Positions 17,664 through 26,524 of a stretch of DNA of 64,000 nucleotides are shown piece after piece. Positions within the stretch are counted from its first letter, which is position 1. Each line of letters begins with the position of its first letter. The position numbers and the translations under genes are program-made. Source of the stretch: an uncultured Myxococcales bacterium (GTDB lineage: Bacteria; Myxococcota_A; Polyangia; Polyangiales; Polyangiaceae); assembly GCA_937949945.1 (NCBI GenBank), contig CALFEQ010000194.1:62001-126000 (forward strand). The letters run 5' to 3'. The notes under the pieces were generated by a model. The model was not told where the DNA came from. It did not search any database and saw only the letters and a program-made list of their open reading frames with translations.

Positions 17664-18509
17664 CTACCGCCTGAACGTCACCACCCGCGCGACGTCGAAG
17701 CGGACCTCGCCGGGCTCGATGCCCTTCGCGCGGAAGCCTTCCTTGTGGAGGCGGTGCACGGCGATCTGGCCTTCGTCGATGCCTGGGATCTGCGGGACGA
17801 GGAGGCGGCCGGTGTCCGTGCTCGTGCAGCGCAGGACGACGCGCGGGGCGGGGGAGAGGACGTCGACGTAGACGAGATCGTGCGGGTCGGCTTCCGTCGC
17901 GTCCCACGTGACGTCGAGGCCGGCGGGCATGGGCGTGACCCGGACGTCGGCGACGTCGTGCGGAGCCGTGACGGTGACGTTGAAGCCCTCGGCCAGGTCG
18001 GTGCCGCCGTTCGAGCGGAGCGTCACGCGGGAGCTCGGCGAGAACACGTCCGCCGAGCGGGAAGAGTAGACGACGCCGGAGACGACCCCTGCGGGGTCGG
18101 GGATCAGTCGGGGCACGAGCACCGTGCTCTTCGACGCGCCCTCCGTCGCCTGGCTGCTCAGCGTGACGGGGCCGACGTCGAGGAGCTCGACCGCGCGGCC
18201 GAGGACGGCCGGCGCGTCGTCGCTGGGAGTCGAGCAGGTGCCCACGGGTGGGATGTCGGCCGCGACGCCCGCCATGCGCAGGGCGGCGTCGTCGACGGCG
18301 CCGCCGCTCACCCGCACGAAGCGGGCGGTGACCGCGTCTCCGCGGACGGTGTCACCCGGTCCTGCCGTGCGCTCGACCACGATCACCGCCGTGGCGGTGG
18401 AGCTGGTCGTCTCCACGGGCTCCGGCTGCTCCGTCTCCGGAAGCGTGCACGCCACGAGGCTCGATCCGGTCAGGCCAGCGAGGAGGAGGAGATACGCACG
18501 CATGAACAT
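17664..18509 (-). CDS. Lipoprotein, unknown function
   Basis: 281 aa from ATG 18509 (a second ATG at 18503 is equally good). The signal peptide ends in lipobox LVAC (Cys21), followed by a Pro/Glu/Thr linker. The mature protein is beta-rich with repeated VTxR/VVVxR strands and only a few Cys (CSTPSDDAP, LRCTSTDTG); no catalytic motif is seen. It may be an Ig-like surface protein. It diverges from the nucleosidase gene by about 80 bp. Confidence 0.7.
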   Translation of the reverse strand: MFMRAYLLLLAGLTGSSLVACTLPETEQPEPVETTSSTATAVIVVERTAGPGDTVRGDAVTARFVRVSGGAVDDAALRMAGVAADIPPVGTCSTPSDDAPAVLGRAVELLDVGPVTLSSQATEGASKSTVLVPRLIPDPAGVVSGVVYSSRSADVFSPSSRVTLRSNGGTDLAEGFNVTVTAPHDVADVRVTPMPAGLDVTWDATEADPHDLVYVDVLSPAPRVVLRCTSTDTGRLLVPQIPGIDEGQIAVHRLHKEGFRAKGIEPGEVRFDVARVVTFRR

Positions 18510-18588
18510 TGGTAGCGTAGACGGCGGGCCTCAGGTGAGCAACCCGGCCCGCGCAGCCGCGCGTCTCTTCTATATGTGTGCCAGCACG

Positions 18589-19245
18589 ATGGGAAGACCC
18601 CCGAAGGTCCTCGTGGTCGCAGCGTGGGAGCCCGAGCTCGAGCGATTCCGCGCGCTCGTCGCGGAGGACGAGGCCCTGTCGCGCGGCCTCGACCTGAACA
18701 CGGATGCCGTGGGCATCGGCCTCGTGGACGCGGCTTCCGGCGCGACGCGTTGCATCGTGCAGCACCGCCCCGACCAGGTGGTGCTCCTCGGCACGTGCGG
18801 CGCGATGCCGTCCTCCGGGCTCGCGATCGGCGATGTCGTCGTAGGTCGCTCGGCGGTCGTCGCCGACGCAGCCGTGGTCGAAGGGCGCGCGGCGATGCCG
18901 TACCCGAACGAGGCCGTGGCGCTCGACGCGTCGATGCTGGGGGAGCTGGAGGCCGCGGGCGCCCGGCCGGCGAGGATCGTGAACACGCTCGGCGTCACGA
19001 CGGACGACGCGCTCGCGACGAAGCTCGCCGAGCTCGGCGACGTCGAGCATCTCGAAGCGTACGCGGTCGCGCGCGCGTGTCTCGCCACGTCGGTCCCGTG
19101 CGCCGTCGTCCTCGGGATCGCGAACGTCGTCGGAGCGAGCGGACGCGAGCAATGGCGCGCCCATCACCTCGAGGCGTCCGCGCGGGCGGCCGAAGTCGCC
19201 GCGCGGGCGATCAGAACGTCCACCAGAGAGCGCTCGCCGGCGTGA
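18589..19245 (+). CDS. Nucleoside phosphorylase/nucleosidase family protein (futalosine hydrolase-like)
   Basis: 218 aa from ATG 18589; ATG 18574 would add five residues. PNP/UDP phosphorylase fold: VVAAWEPELERF start, VLLGTCGAMPSSGLAIGDVVV (phosphate/ribose loop), and the acidic HLEAYAVARACLATSVPC where related enzymes have (M/L)EGAAVA. The tail GIANVVGASGREQW is closer to MqnB futalosine hydrolase than to MTA/SAH nucleosidase. A role in menaquinone synthesis is therefore a guess with no mqn gene nearby. The last 35 bp overlap the convergent lipoprotein gene. Confidence 0.75.
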   Translation: MGRPPKVLVVAAWEPELERFRALVAEDEALSRGLDLNTDAVGIGLVDAASGATRCIVQHRPDQVVLLGTCGAMPSSGLAIGDVVVGRSAVVADAAVVEGRAAMPYPNEAVALDASMLGELEAAGARPARIVNTLGVTTDDALATKLAELGDVEHLEAYAVARACLATSVPCAVVLGIANVVGASGREQWRAHHLEASARAAEVAARAIRTSTRERSPA

Positions 19246-20044
19246 TCGTCAGCCCGCGGACGGTCACCTCGTTCGCGTTGTAGTCGCCGCTCACGACCTG
19301 GTAGGCGACCTGAGCTTCGAGCGCGACGTGGACGTGGTTGAATCCCGTCGCGAAGCCGAGCACTCCGCCGGCATGCCATCGGGTCGCGTCCAAGCGGATC
19401 GGCGGCATGCCGAGCGTGACGTCCTTCGGCTCGCTCGTGACCGTCTCGACGATGACGCGCTCGAAGCCGCCGCGAGGCCCGATCCAGATGGTGTAGAGAC
19501 CTCCCGTGCTCTGCCAACCGACGAGCACCGGGACGTCGGCGCCGTATCCGTGGAGCGCGCCGAGGTCGACGTTCGGCAGGTCGGTTCCTTGCTGTCGGCC
19601 GTAGAGGGCCGCCGACGCGCCGAGCCCGAGCGAGAGGGACCACGGTCCGTCGTCGAAGGAGCGTCGCATGTCGGCGCGGACGCCTCGGCCCGTGTACGAA
19701 AGGCCGCCTTCGAACGCGTTGCCGACGCCGACGCGCGCACCGACGAAGGGCGCGAGCCCGGGAGCGACGGAGGCGGAGACGAGCGCGCCTTTCGCGTAGT
19801 CGGGATTCGATCCGGGCGGGCCCGGCAGGCTCTGTCCGCTCGGATCGCCCGCGGCGATGTCCCGCGCGCGGCGGAGGTCCTCGCCGAGCGAGCCTGGGAC
19901 GACCTGCGCGCTCACGCCGCCGGCGGCGCGGACCTCGCCGCCCTGGAGGGTTCGTGCCGGGTGCAACAGCGGCGCGCCGCCGCCACAGCCGACGCTCGCC
20001 GCGGCAACGGCCGCGATTGCGAGCGCTCGCATGCGCGGCCCCAT
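19211..20044 (-). CDS. Outer-membrane beta-barrel-like lipoprotein
   Basis: 277 aa from ATG 20044 (or ATG 20032). The signal peptide ends in SVGC. The mature protein is a series of amphipathic strands rich in Gly and aromatic residues (GALVSASVAPGLAPFVGARVGVG, LSLGLGASAALYGR, VHVALEAQVAYQVVSG) and ends in Trp-Trp-Thr-Phe, typical of an outer-membrane barrel. Function unknown. It follows the ferredoxin gene by 14 bp (probable operon) and overlaps the convergent nucleosidase gene by 35 bp. Confidence 0.75.
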   Translation of the reverse strand: MGPRMRALAIAAVAAASVGCGGGAPLLHPARTLQGGEVRAAGGVSAQVVPGSLGEDLRRARDIAAGDPSGQSLPGPPGSNPDYAKGALVSASVAPGLAPFVGARVGVGNAFEGGLSYTGRGVRADMRRSFDDGPWSLSLGLGASAALYGRQQGTDLPNVDLGALHGYGADVPVLVGWQSTGGLYTIWIGPRGGFERVIVETVTSEPKDVTLGMPPIRLDATRWHAGGVLGFATGFNHVHVALEAQVAYQVVSGDYNANEVTVRGLTITPASALWWTF

Positions 20045-20058
20045 CCGTGCGTGGCGGG

Positions 20059-20364
20059 CTACTTCCGGAAACGCGAGGGGAAGTTGTTCTCGGCGACCCG
20101 CTTCTTCAGCTCCTCGTCGTCCGGGTGGAGGCGAACCGCACGCTCGATGAGCGATTTCTCGTCCTCGACGTGGTTCGGATCCGGTAGGCAGCACTCGACC
20201 GGACACACCGCTTGGCAAGCCTCGTGATCGTAGAAGCCGACGCACTCGGTGCAGAGCTCGGGATCGATCACGTAAATCTCGTCGCCCTCGCTGATGGCCT
20301 CGTTCGGGCACTCGGGCTCGCAAGCGCCGCAGTTGATGCAGTCTGCGGTGATGTGGGTCGCCAT
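20059..20364 (-). CDS. 2[4Fe-4S] ferredoxin, YfhL type
   Basis: 101 aa from ATG 20364. Cluster I ligands are Cys9, Cys12, Cys15 and Cys19 (CINCGACEPECP). Cluster II uses Cys38, Cys41, Cys50 and Cys54, with the 8-residue insert (CVGFYDHEAC) diagnostic of the YfhL/Alvin group of low-potential ferredoxins. A helical tail with two more Cys (58/59) follows. Cytoplasmic electron carrier; partner not identifiable here. It diverges from the next lipoprotein gene by only 20 bp. Confidence 0.95.
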   Translation of the reverse strand: MATHITADCINCGACEPECPNEAISEGDEIYVIDPELCTECVGFYDHEACQAVCPVECCLPDPNHVEDEKSLIERAVRLHPDDEELKKRVAENNFPSRFRK

Positions 20365-20384
20365 GGCGGCGTTCTTTAGGGTCC

Positions 20385-21056
20385 ATGGCGCTTGATGTCA
20401 AACCGCAAACGGGACTAGAGCAGAGTCTGCTCTTGTTCCTCTCCGTCGTCCTTCGGCGCCTTTCGCCCTTCGGTCCGCGCGCTCGCGCTGGCCTCTTCTC
20501 CGTCGCCGGCGCCCTCCTGGTCGCGTGCACGCCGGAGATCGGGGACAAGTGCCAAATCTCGACGGACTGCTCGATCCGCGGCGATCGCCTCTGCGACCTC
20601 TCGCAGCCCGGCGGCTACTGCACGCAGCTCAATTGTCGCGGCAACGGCTGTCCCGACGAGGCCGCGTGCGTCCTCTTCAACAGCGCCGTCCCGGGCTGCG
20701 CGTACGACGATCGCGCGGGGCCGTCCGGGTCCCGGCTCGCGCGGTCGTTCTGCATGGCGGCCTGCGAGTCGAGCTCGGACTGCCGCGAGGGTTACGTCTG
20801 CGCCGATCCGCGGACGCCGCCGTGGAACGCGGTGATCCTCGACGACGATCAGAGCAAGCGTGCGTGTCTTGCGGCTCCGCTCGACTGGGACGCAGGCGCC
20901 GCGGGGCCGGGCCCGACCGCCCCCGTCTGCGGCCCGGCCGCGCCTCCGATGTCCCCGATCGATGCGGGGCCGGCCGTCATCCACGATGCCGGTGGGCCTC
21001 CGCCGCTCTTCGATCGGAACCCCGGGCCCGAGGACGCCGGCGCCGGCGGAGGTTGA
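20385..21056 (+). CDS. Cys-rich lipoprotein
   Basis: 223 aa from ATG 20385; a shorter start within the first 20 codons is possible because the signal peptide core (LFSVAGALLVAC) begins late. Lipobox LVAC. Mature part: about 12 Cys in EGF-like spacing (CQISTDCSIRGDRLC, CTQLNCRGNGCPDEAAC, CMAACESSSDCREGYVC), then a Pro/Asp/Ala-rich tail. The SSDCREGYVC pattern is the common myxobacterial 'CxxDxDCxxGxxC' lipoprotein module. It precedes two ABC permease genes on the same strand by 70 bp; whether it is their binding partner is unknown, as it does not resemble a solute-binding protein. Confidence 0.75.
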   Translation: MALDVKPQTGLEQSLLLFLSVVLRRLSPFGPRARAGLFSVAGALLVACTPEIGDKCQISTDCSIRGDRLCDLSQPGGYCTQLNCRGNGCPDEAACVLFNSAVPGCAYDDRAGPSGSRLARSFCMAACESSSDCREGYVCADPRTPPWNAVILDDDQSKRACLAAPLDWDAGAAGPGPTAPVCGPAAPPMSPIDAGPAVIHDAGGPPPLFDRNPGPEDAGAGGG

Positions 21057-21126
21057 CCTGTCCGCGGTCGAGCGGACTTCGACGGGACCGGGCTCGGCCG
21101 GTCTGCTCGGGGGACCCGCGAGGGAC

Positions 21127-22089
21127 GTGTCTCGCGCGAGAGGGCGAGGCGCGGTCGTGCGCGTGGCGCGCGTCGTCGTGGCCCGTCTCCTCGAGGCGGC
21201 GCTCGTCGTCCTCCTCCTGGCGACGGCGGTGTTCCTCGCGCTCCGCATCTTGCCGGGCGATCCGGCGGCGCTCGTCCTCGGCGACCAGGCGAGCGAGGCC
21301 GAGCGCGCCGCTTTGCGCGGCAAGCTCCACCTCGACGAGCCGCTCTGGCTCCAGTACGTCCGCTTCGTGCGCGGGCTCGTGACGCTCGACCTCGGCGAGT
21401 CCGTTCGCCGGCCGGGCACGGCCGCGCTCGATCGGGTGCTCGACGCGGTCGGGCCGACGGCCTCGCTCGCCACGCTCGCGGTCTTCCTCGGAGCGGCCGT
21501 CGGCGTCTCGGCGGCCGTGCTCGGCGCCGGGCCGTGGCTCGGAGAGCGCCGCCGATGGGTCGATCGGATCGCGACGGCGATCGCGGCGACGCCCCTCCTG
21601 GCCTTCGCGCCGATCCTGACGTTCGCGCTCGCCGCCCGCCTGCGTGTCGTTCCGCTCCCGGGCGATCCCGATGCCGGTGTCGCCGGGCTCCTGTTCGCGA
21701 GCGGCCTGCTCGCGGTGCCGCTCGCCGCGCACGTCGCGCGCGTGTCGCGCGCCGCGCTCGACGACGTCGCGCGCGCGCAGTTCCTCGCGGTCGCGCGTGC
21801 CAAGGGCGGAAGCCATGCGCGCGCGCTCTGGCTGCACGCGCTGCCCGCGTCGGTGGGCCCGATCGTGACCGTCGTGGGGACGCAGCTCGGCGCGCTTCTC
21901 GGTGGCGCGGTCGTCCTCGAGCGGCTCTTCGAGCGGCGCGGTCTCGGGACGTTGATCCTCGAGGCCTACGCGTCACGCGACCTACCGGTGCTCGAAGCAG
22001 CCGTCGTCTTCTCGGGCGCGCTCTTCGTCGCAGCCCAGCAGCTCGCGGCGGCGGTCCACGCCGCCGTCGACCCGAGGGTTCGCCGGTGA
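21127..22089 (+). CDS. ABC peptide/nickel-type permease, DppB-like
   Basis: 320 aa from GTG 21127; GTG 21157 is an alternative. Family signs: ARLLEAALVVLLLATAVFLALRILPGDPA at the first helix (the DppB FLALRxLPGDP motif), six membrane segments, and an EAA-like loop FLAVARAKGGSHARALWLHALPAS that contacts the ATPase. It should form half of an inner-membrane channel with the next gene. No ATPase or periplasmic binding protein is encoded nearby, so the transporter must borrow them or be incomplete. Confidence 0.87.
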   Translation: MSRARGRGAVVRVARVVVARLLEAALVVLLLATAVFLALRILPGDPAALVLGDQASEAERAALRGKLHLDEPLWLQYVRFVRGLVTLDLGESVRRPGTAALDRVLDAVGPTASLATLAVFLGAAVGVSAAVLGAGPWLGERRRWVDRIATAIAATPLLAFAPILTFALAARLRVVPLPGDPDAGVAGLLFASGLLAVPLAAHVARVSRAALDDVARAQFLAVARAKGGSHARALWLHALPASVGPIVTVVGTQLGALLGGAVVLERLFERRGLGTLILEAYASRDLPVLEAAVVFSGALFVAAQQLAAAVHAAVDPRVRR

Positions 22090-22141
22090 GGCTCGGAAGG
22101 ATGCTACCGACGAAGCGATCGACGATCCGACGGAGGACGCC

Positions 22142-22972
22142 ATGACGGCGCGCAGCCACCCGCTCGGCGCGAAGCTCGGACCCGCGCTGCGCGTGCTCCC
22201 GCTCGTCGTCGTCCTCGGTGTCTCCGCGGTCGTCGCGGCGAGCGCACGCTCGCCGGTGATCCTCGAGCCCGAGCTGTCGTGGGCTCCGCCCTCCGCCGAT
22301 CGTCCGCTCGGATCGGGCGAGGGCGGCGTCGATCTGCTCGCGCTCGTCGCGCACGCGAGCCTGCGCGCGATCGTGCTCGCGGTCTGCGTCGCGCTCGCCG
22401 GCTTCGTGGTCGGCTGTCCGCTCGGCGCGGCCGCGGCGCTGCGTCGGGGACGGCTCGAGCGCGCCGTCGTGAGGGCGTGCGACCTCGTCCAGGCGTTCCC
22501 CACGTTCCTCCTGGCGCTCGTCGTCCTCTCCGCCGTGCGCTCTCCGTCGCGCGTCCATCTCGGGATCGTCTTCGCGCTCACCGCATGGGCTCCGTTCGCG
22601 CGCCTGGCGCTCGCACAGACGCGCGTGCTGCGCGATCAGGCGTTCGTCGAGGCCGCGCGCGCGATCGGCGTCGGCCCGGCGCGCGTCGTCGTCCGTCACC
22701 TCGTCCCGAACCTCCTCGGCGTGGTCGCGGTCCAGCTCGGCGGTAGCGCGGCCGCAGTCGTCGTGAGCGAGGCCGCGCTCTCGTTCGTGGGCTTCGGCGC
22801 GCGCGACGGAGTCTCGCTCGGCGCCGTCCTCGACCAGGGCGTCTCGGCGATGCTCCGGGCTCCGCACGTACTCGTCGTCGGCGCGTGTGCCGTCTTCGTG
22901 ACGAGCGTGAGCTTGATGGTCGCGGGGCGTGTCTTCGATCGAGGCTTTGCACGCGCGCCGCGACGGAACTAG
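22142..22972 (+). CDS. ABC peptide/nickel-type permease, DppC-like
   Basis: 276 aa from ATG 22142, 52 bp after the DppB-like gene. Typical DppC features: N-terminal helix, a periplasmic segment, five further helices, the EAA loop FVEAARAIGVGPARVVVRHLVPNL, and SEAALSFVGFGARDGVSLGAVL, the conserved DppC signature. Substrate unknown (peptides, nickel or opines are possibilities in the family). The HEAT-repeat gene starts 3-9 nt after its stop. Confidence 0.88.
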   Translation: MTARSHPLGAKLGPALRVLPLVVVLGVSAVVAASARSPVILEPELSWAPPSADRPLGSGEGGVDLLALVAHASLRAIVLAVCVALAGFVVGCPLGAAAALRRGRLERAVVRACDLVQAFPTFLLALVVLSAVRSPSRVHLGIVFALTAWAPFARLALAQTRVLRDQAFVEAARAIGVGPARVVVRHLVPNLLGVVAVQLGGSAAAVVVSEAALSFVGFGARDGVSLGAVLDQGVSAMLRAPHVLVVGACAVFVTSVSLMVAGRVFDRGFARAPRRN

Positions 22973-22981
22973 ACAGTGGCC

Positions 22982-24079
22982 ATGCTTGGCCCGCCGCTCT
23001 TGCCGCGCAACCTCGAGGCGAGCGTGCGCGATCTGTCGAGCGCGCGTCCCGACGTGCGCGCGTCCGCGATCGAAGACCTCGTCCGCAATGCGCGCGGTCG
23101 GGACGACGTGCGTGCGCGTGCGGTGCCTCTGCTCATCGAGCGTTTGAAAGACGAGCACCCGCGCGTACGAGCCGCCGCCGCCGTCGCGCTCGCGGATCTC
23201 GAGGCCAGGGAGGCGGTGATGGCTCTGCTCGTCTCGATGGAAGACGACGATATGCACGTGCGGCAGATGGCCATCAACGCGCTGGGCGAGATCGGCGATC
23301 CTCGCGCGCTGCCGCGCCTACGGCGCGCGCTCACCGATCCACGGCCGGAGGTCCGGTACCAGACGGTGATCGCGTTCGCGCGCGTGGCCGATCGCTGTCG
23401 CGAGGAAGACGCCGGCGGGCTCGACGCGTCCGAGGTCGACGATGCCCTCTTCGAGGCCGTGAGCGACGAGGACGACGCCATCGCGCACATCGCGTTCCGC
23501 GTCGCCGAGGAGCGCCTGGAGGAGGGCCGCGTCCCCGACGGCCGGTTGCTCGCCCGTGCACGCGCGCTCGTCGCCGCGGAGGCGAGCGACGAAGCGCTGT
23601 CGCCTCACGTGGTGCTCGTCGCGGCGATCCTCCTCGCGAAAGCGGGTGACGATCGCGGGCACGACATCATTCTCCGCGTCGTGCGCGGCGAGCGGATCCG
23701 CGGTCAGGCTCCGAACAAGGAAGACGAGCGCGCCGCCGTGGAGCTCGTCGGCGAGCTCGGGCTGGAGCAGGCGATCCCCCATCTCGAGCGGCGGGCGTGG
23801 GGCCTCGCGCGGTTCGTCCGTGACACGTGCCCGTTCCACGCCCGGATCGCGCTCGCGCGCATGGGGCACGAGCGCGCGAAGAAGGAGATCCTCTCCGAGC
23901 TCGGGTCGACGCGGCGCGAGGTGCTCTCCGGAGCCGTCGTCTCCGCTGGGCGCGCGCGCATGACGGAGGCGCGGGACGCCATCGCCAGGCTCACGGCCGC
24001 GGCGGTCGATCCGGAGCTGGTTCGGGAGGCGCTCCGGCGGATCGACGGCGAGGATCTCGGAGGCGCAAAGCGCTCGTGA
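22982..24079 (+). CDS. HEAT-repeat protein
   Basis: 365 aa from ATG 22982 (GTG 22976 adds two residues). Built of about nine alpha-helical HEAT/PBS-lyase-like repeats, clearest at residues 25-125: RPDVRASAIEDLVRNAR, HPRVRAAAAVALADLEA, DMHVRQMAINALGEIGDPRAL, RPEVRYQTVIAFARVAD. No signal peptide or catalytic site, so a cytosolic scaffold or regulator. Its position as last gene of the lipoprotein-permease operon suggests a link to that transporter, without direct evidence. Confidence 0.85.
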   Translation: MLGPPLLPRNLEASVRDLSSARPDVRASAIEDLVRNARGRDDVRARAVPLLIERLKDEHPRVRAAAAVALADLEAREAVMALLVSMEDDDMHVRQMAINALGEIGDPRALPRLRRALTDPRPEVRYQTVIAFARVADRCREEDAGGLDASEVDDALFEAVSDEDDAIAHIAFRVAEERLEEGRVPDGRLLARARALVAAEASDEALSPHVVLVAAILLAKAGDDRGHDIILRVVRGERIRGQAPNKEDERAAVELVGELGLEQAIPHLERRAWGLARFVRDTCPFHARIALARMGHERAKKEILSELGSTRREVLSGAVVSAGRARMTEARDAIARLTAAAVDPELVREALRRIDGEDLGGAKRS

Positions 24080-24688
24080 CCTCGGGGCGTGGGGCGACCG
24101 GCGAGCCGTAGGAGCTTCCGACCGCCGAGGCGCGAATTTTCCTGGAGCGTGGAGCCTGGAGCCCGGAGCCTGCTCGGCGTGGCCGCGTGTGTCGATGTAG
24201 GCATGTACGTTGCATCTTCCTCGGGCGCACTTCGCGCGAAGGAGGTTTCTGACGGGCGGGGTGCGCATCGTCCACCGACGGCGTACGCCGGCGGACGGTG
24301 GGGACGAGAGCACGAGGGTGCGGACATGACGGCGTCATCCTTCATGAATCGGCGCCGTCAGCCCGTGACTCGAGTGCGAGGGCAACGAAGCGAGCGCCTT
24401 CGGGTGCGGCCGAAGGGTCCGATGCCCGAAGGCGTCAGCGTCGGGGGCTCCCGTTAGGAAGTTATCGGTCGGAATGGATTGTCATAGCTCGGCACTAACG
24501 CTTGACGGACCTGCGGTCGGTAGCTAGCGTGCGCGCGCTTTTGGCCCCGGACCGTCGGATCTTCGGGCTGACACGGTTCGTTTCCTGAGCTCGTCGAATC
24601 GCCGCGGCTCAGACCCGAAGGCGCAGTACCCCACCGAATTTGTGGCTTGGCGGCGATGAGCCCGCGAAAGCAGTAGGAGGCGACGGAC
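24080..24688. other. Gene-free stretch with one heptamer array
   Basis: No reading frame with coding character on either strand. It contains a GGAGCCT-type heptamer array at 24141-24172 soon after the HEAT gene, then unremarkable sequence of slightly lower GC, and presumably the promoter of the lipoprotein gene at 24689. I could not pick a convincing promoter. Confidence 0.5.
24141..24172. repeat. Heptanucleotide GGAGCCT array
   Basis: Four to five tandem 7-mers (GGAGCGT, GGAGCCT, GGAGCCC, GGAGCCT) lie 61 bp after the HEAT gene. They are the same unit as at 60.8 kb, in the same orientation. Confidence 0.85.
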
Positions 24689-25486
24689 ATGGTTAAGAAG
24701 TTGTTCGCTCTTGCGAGTGTCACGGCCCTTGGGGGTCTGGTGGCCGCGGTCAGCGCCGCGGGCTGCACGACGACCGAAGTCATCACGCAGTCGTCGGAGG
24801 GGCCTGCGGACGCAGGGCGCAAGGATTCCGGCAATCGTCCGCCGCCGTCGACGGGCGATGACGAGGATCCGACGGACGAAGATCCCGTGACGTGCCTCAC
24901 CAAGGACCCGATCGACGTCTCGGAGCTCACCTACAAGCCGCCGCGTACTCCGCAGTCCGCGTGCCCGAAGGACGTCGGCGACGTCGTGAGCAACTACATC
25001 AACACCGCCGCGAAACCCACGTGGCTGGGCCTCAGGGATGAGGTCGCCCAGAAGGTGAGCGCGGACTGTGCCGCTTGTGTCTTCAGCAATGTGAAAGAGC
25101 CCGAGTGGGGTCCGATCGTCGTCGACGACAACGGCGCGGGAACGTGGAACTTCGGCGGCTGCGTCCAGACCGTCGCCCAGAAGGAGGCTGACTGCGGCAA
25201 GGGCATGGAGCAGATGAACCTCTGCATGGAGCTGGCTTGCGAGTCGTGCGACGAAGACGACCAAGATGCGATGAGCGAATGCATCCAGGCCTCGATCGGC
25301 GCGAAGGGGCCGTGTGGTGACGTGTACGGGGCCGCAGCTACGGCCTGCGGCGGCCCGGGAGCCATCAGCAGCGCCGCTCAGCGGTGTTCGACTGGGCTCG
25401 ACATGATCACGGTGGCGTGCATCAGCGGTGGCGACGGGGCACCCGACGCTGGTGCCGATGCCAACGGCGATGATCCAGAGGAGTAA
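24689..25486 (+). CDS. Cys-rich lipoprotein, paralog 1 of 3
   Basis: 265 aa from ATG 24689 with AGGAGG 8 nt upstream. Signal peptide MVKKLFALASVTALGGLVAA with lipobox AAGC. A Pro/Asp linker leads to a domain with CAACVF, W-x-PIVV, a GGC, DCGKG, CMELACESC and CIQAS. The pattern matches the next two large lipoproteins and is the most diverged copy. The leader DNA from the RBS through the signal peptide is nearly identical to that of paralog 2. A strong terminator follows. Exported, membrane-anchored; function unknown. Confidence 0.82.
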   Translation: MVKKLFALASVTALGGLVAAVSAAGCTTTEVITQSSEGPADAGRKDSGNRPPPSTGDDEDPTDEDPVTCLTKDPIDVSELTYKPPRTPQSACPKDVGDVVSNYINTAAKPTWLGLRDEVAQKVSADCAACVFSNVKEPEWGPIVVDDNGAGTWNFGGCVQTVAQKEADCGKGMEQMNLCMELACESCDEDDQDAMSECIQASIGAKGPCGDVYGAAATACGGPGAISSAAQRCSTGLDMITVACISGGDGAPDAGADANGDDPEE

Positions 25487-25521
25487 CTCGGAGGAGTAAG
25501 AGCTTCGGCCGTCGCCTCGGA

Positions 25522-25562
25522 AGGCTCGGTCCGCGCTTGCGGGCTGAGCCTTTCGTGTTTTT
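25522..25562 (+). terminator. Intrinsic terminator after lipoprotein paralog 1
   Basis: AGGCTCGGTCCGC pairs with GCGGGCTGAGCCT around a GCTT loop (13 bp, two of them G-U), followed by TTCGTGTTTTT. It ends the transcript of the 24689-25486 gene. Confidence 0.9.
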
Positions 25563-25677
25563 CGAGGTAACCCGCGGTGAGCGGCCTTTCATCGGACGCG
25601 TCCCGACGCTAGAACCGAAGCCCAGCTCGTCGGCTTCGAGGTGCGAACGGCACGACGAGCGGTCACGAGGAGACTCC

Positions 25678-25941
25678 ATGAGAGCATCGAAGGCTCGTTC
25701 GACGATTCTCGTTGCCGTGCTCGGGATTCCGCTCGCCAGCCAAGCGTGCGCGAACTGCGAGCGAACGGACGATGGCGGGGCGACGGGAGCCAAGGTGGAG
25801 TCACTCCCTCCGGTACGCGACGACGAAGGGGAAGGCGGGGCGAAGCTCCCGGCCCAGGCGAGCACCACGGTGGTGACCAAGGGGCCCAGGGTATTCAAGG
25901 CGCTGGCCATCGACGACGGCGGGACGCATCCTCGACCCTGA
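25678..25941 (+). CDS. Small lipoprotein
   Basis: 87 aa from ATG 25678 (GAGGAG upstream). Signal peptide STILVAVLGIPLASQAC with a weak lipobox (SQAC), a CANC pair, then a Gly/Asp/Glu-rich low-complexity tail ending GGTHPRP. It sits between paralogs 1 and 2 but lacks their domain. Function unknown. The weak lipobox leaves open a simple secreted protein. Confidence 0.6.
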   Translation: MRASKARSTILVAVLGIPLASQACANCERTDDGGATGAKVESLPPVRDDEGEGGAKLPAQASTTVVTKGPRVFKALAIDDGGTHPRP

Positions 25942-26524
25942 AAGGGCGCGGCACGACACGTCCGCCGTGGTGTGCGCGAGGCGCCCGTGCGTCCGACCCG
26001 CGACGTCGACTTCGCGCTGACCGCGTCGCCGGCTCGATGAAGTGGCCGCCAATCGACCGAGCGGAGAGCGGCCGGAACGATTTGTGTAGAGTACACATGA
26101 GGCGCGCGTCGTTCGAGGACGAAAGACCTCGATCGGCGGTGTCGCTCGTCGAGGCACACCGTCGAATGCGTTGACGACGCCGAGCTCGAACGCTGGTCGA
26201 GCATCGCTCCGTCGCTCCGAGGCGGAGCGAGCGGGAGAGACCTCTCGAGCCGAGATCGCACGGTGCTCGACGCCACGGTCGGATCTGCGTGCAGCGCTCG
26301 ATCACGTGGTCGTCGCGATCGCGAGTGAAGCGGTCGCGAGGCGACGCGCTCCTTCCATCGCTCTGGCTAGAGCCTTGCGTTCCTCTCGGAGACCGCGTCC
26401 GCCCTGGCGTCGCGATCGAAGAGGCGCGATGCGAAGCGGCTTCTCTGCGTCAGACAAGACCGACTTCGTGGGCGCACGCACCGGGGAAACAGACCGCCGA
26501 AGAAGCGGTAGGAGGGACGGACAT
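25942..26524. other. Gene-free stretch, one small inverted repeat
   Basis: No convincing gene on either strand over 583 bp. A 6-bp inverted repeat TGTGTA-GAG-TACACA lies at 26083-26097, in a locally AT-rich patch unlike its surroundings; it could be an operator. The leader of lipoprotein paralog 2 fills the last ~30 bp. Confidence 0.4.
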
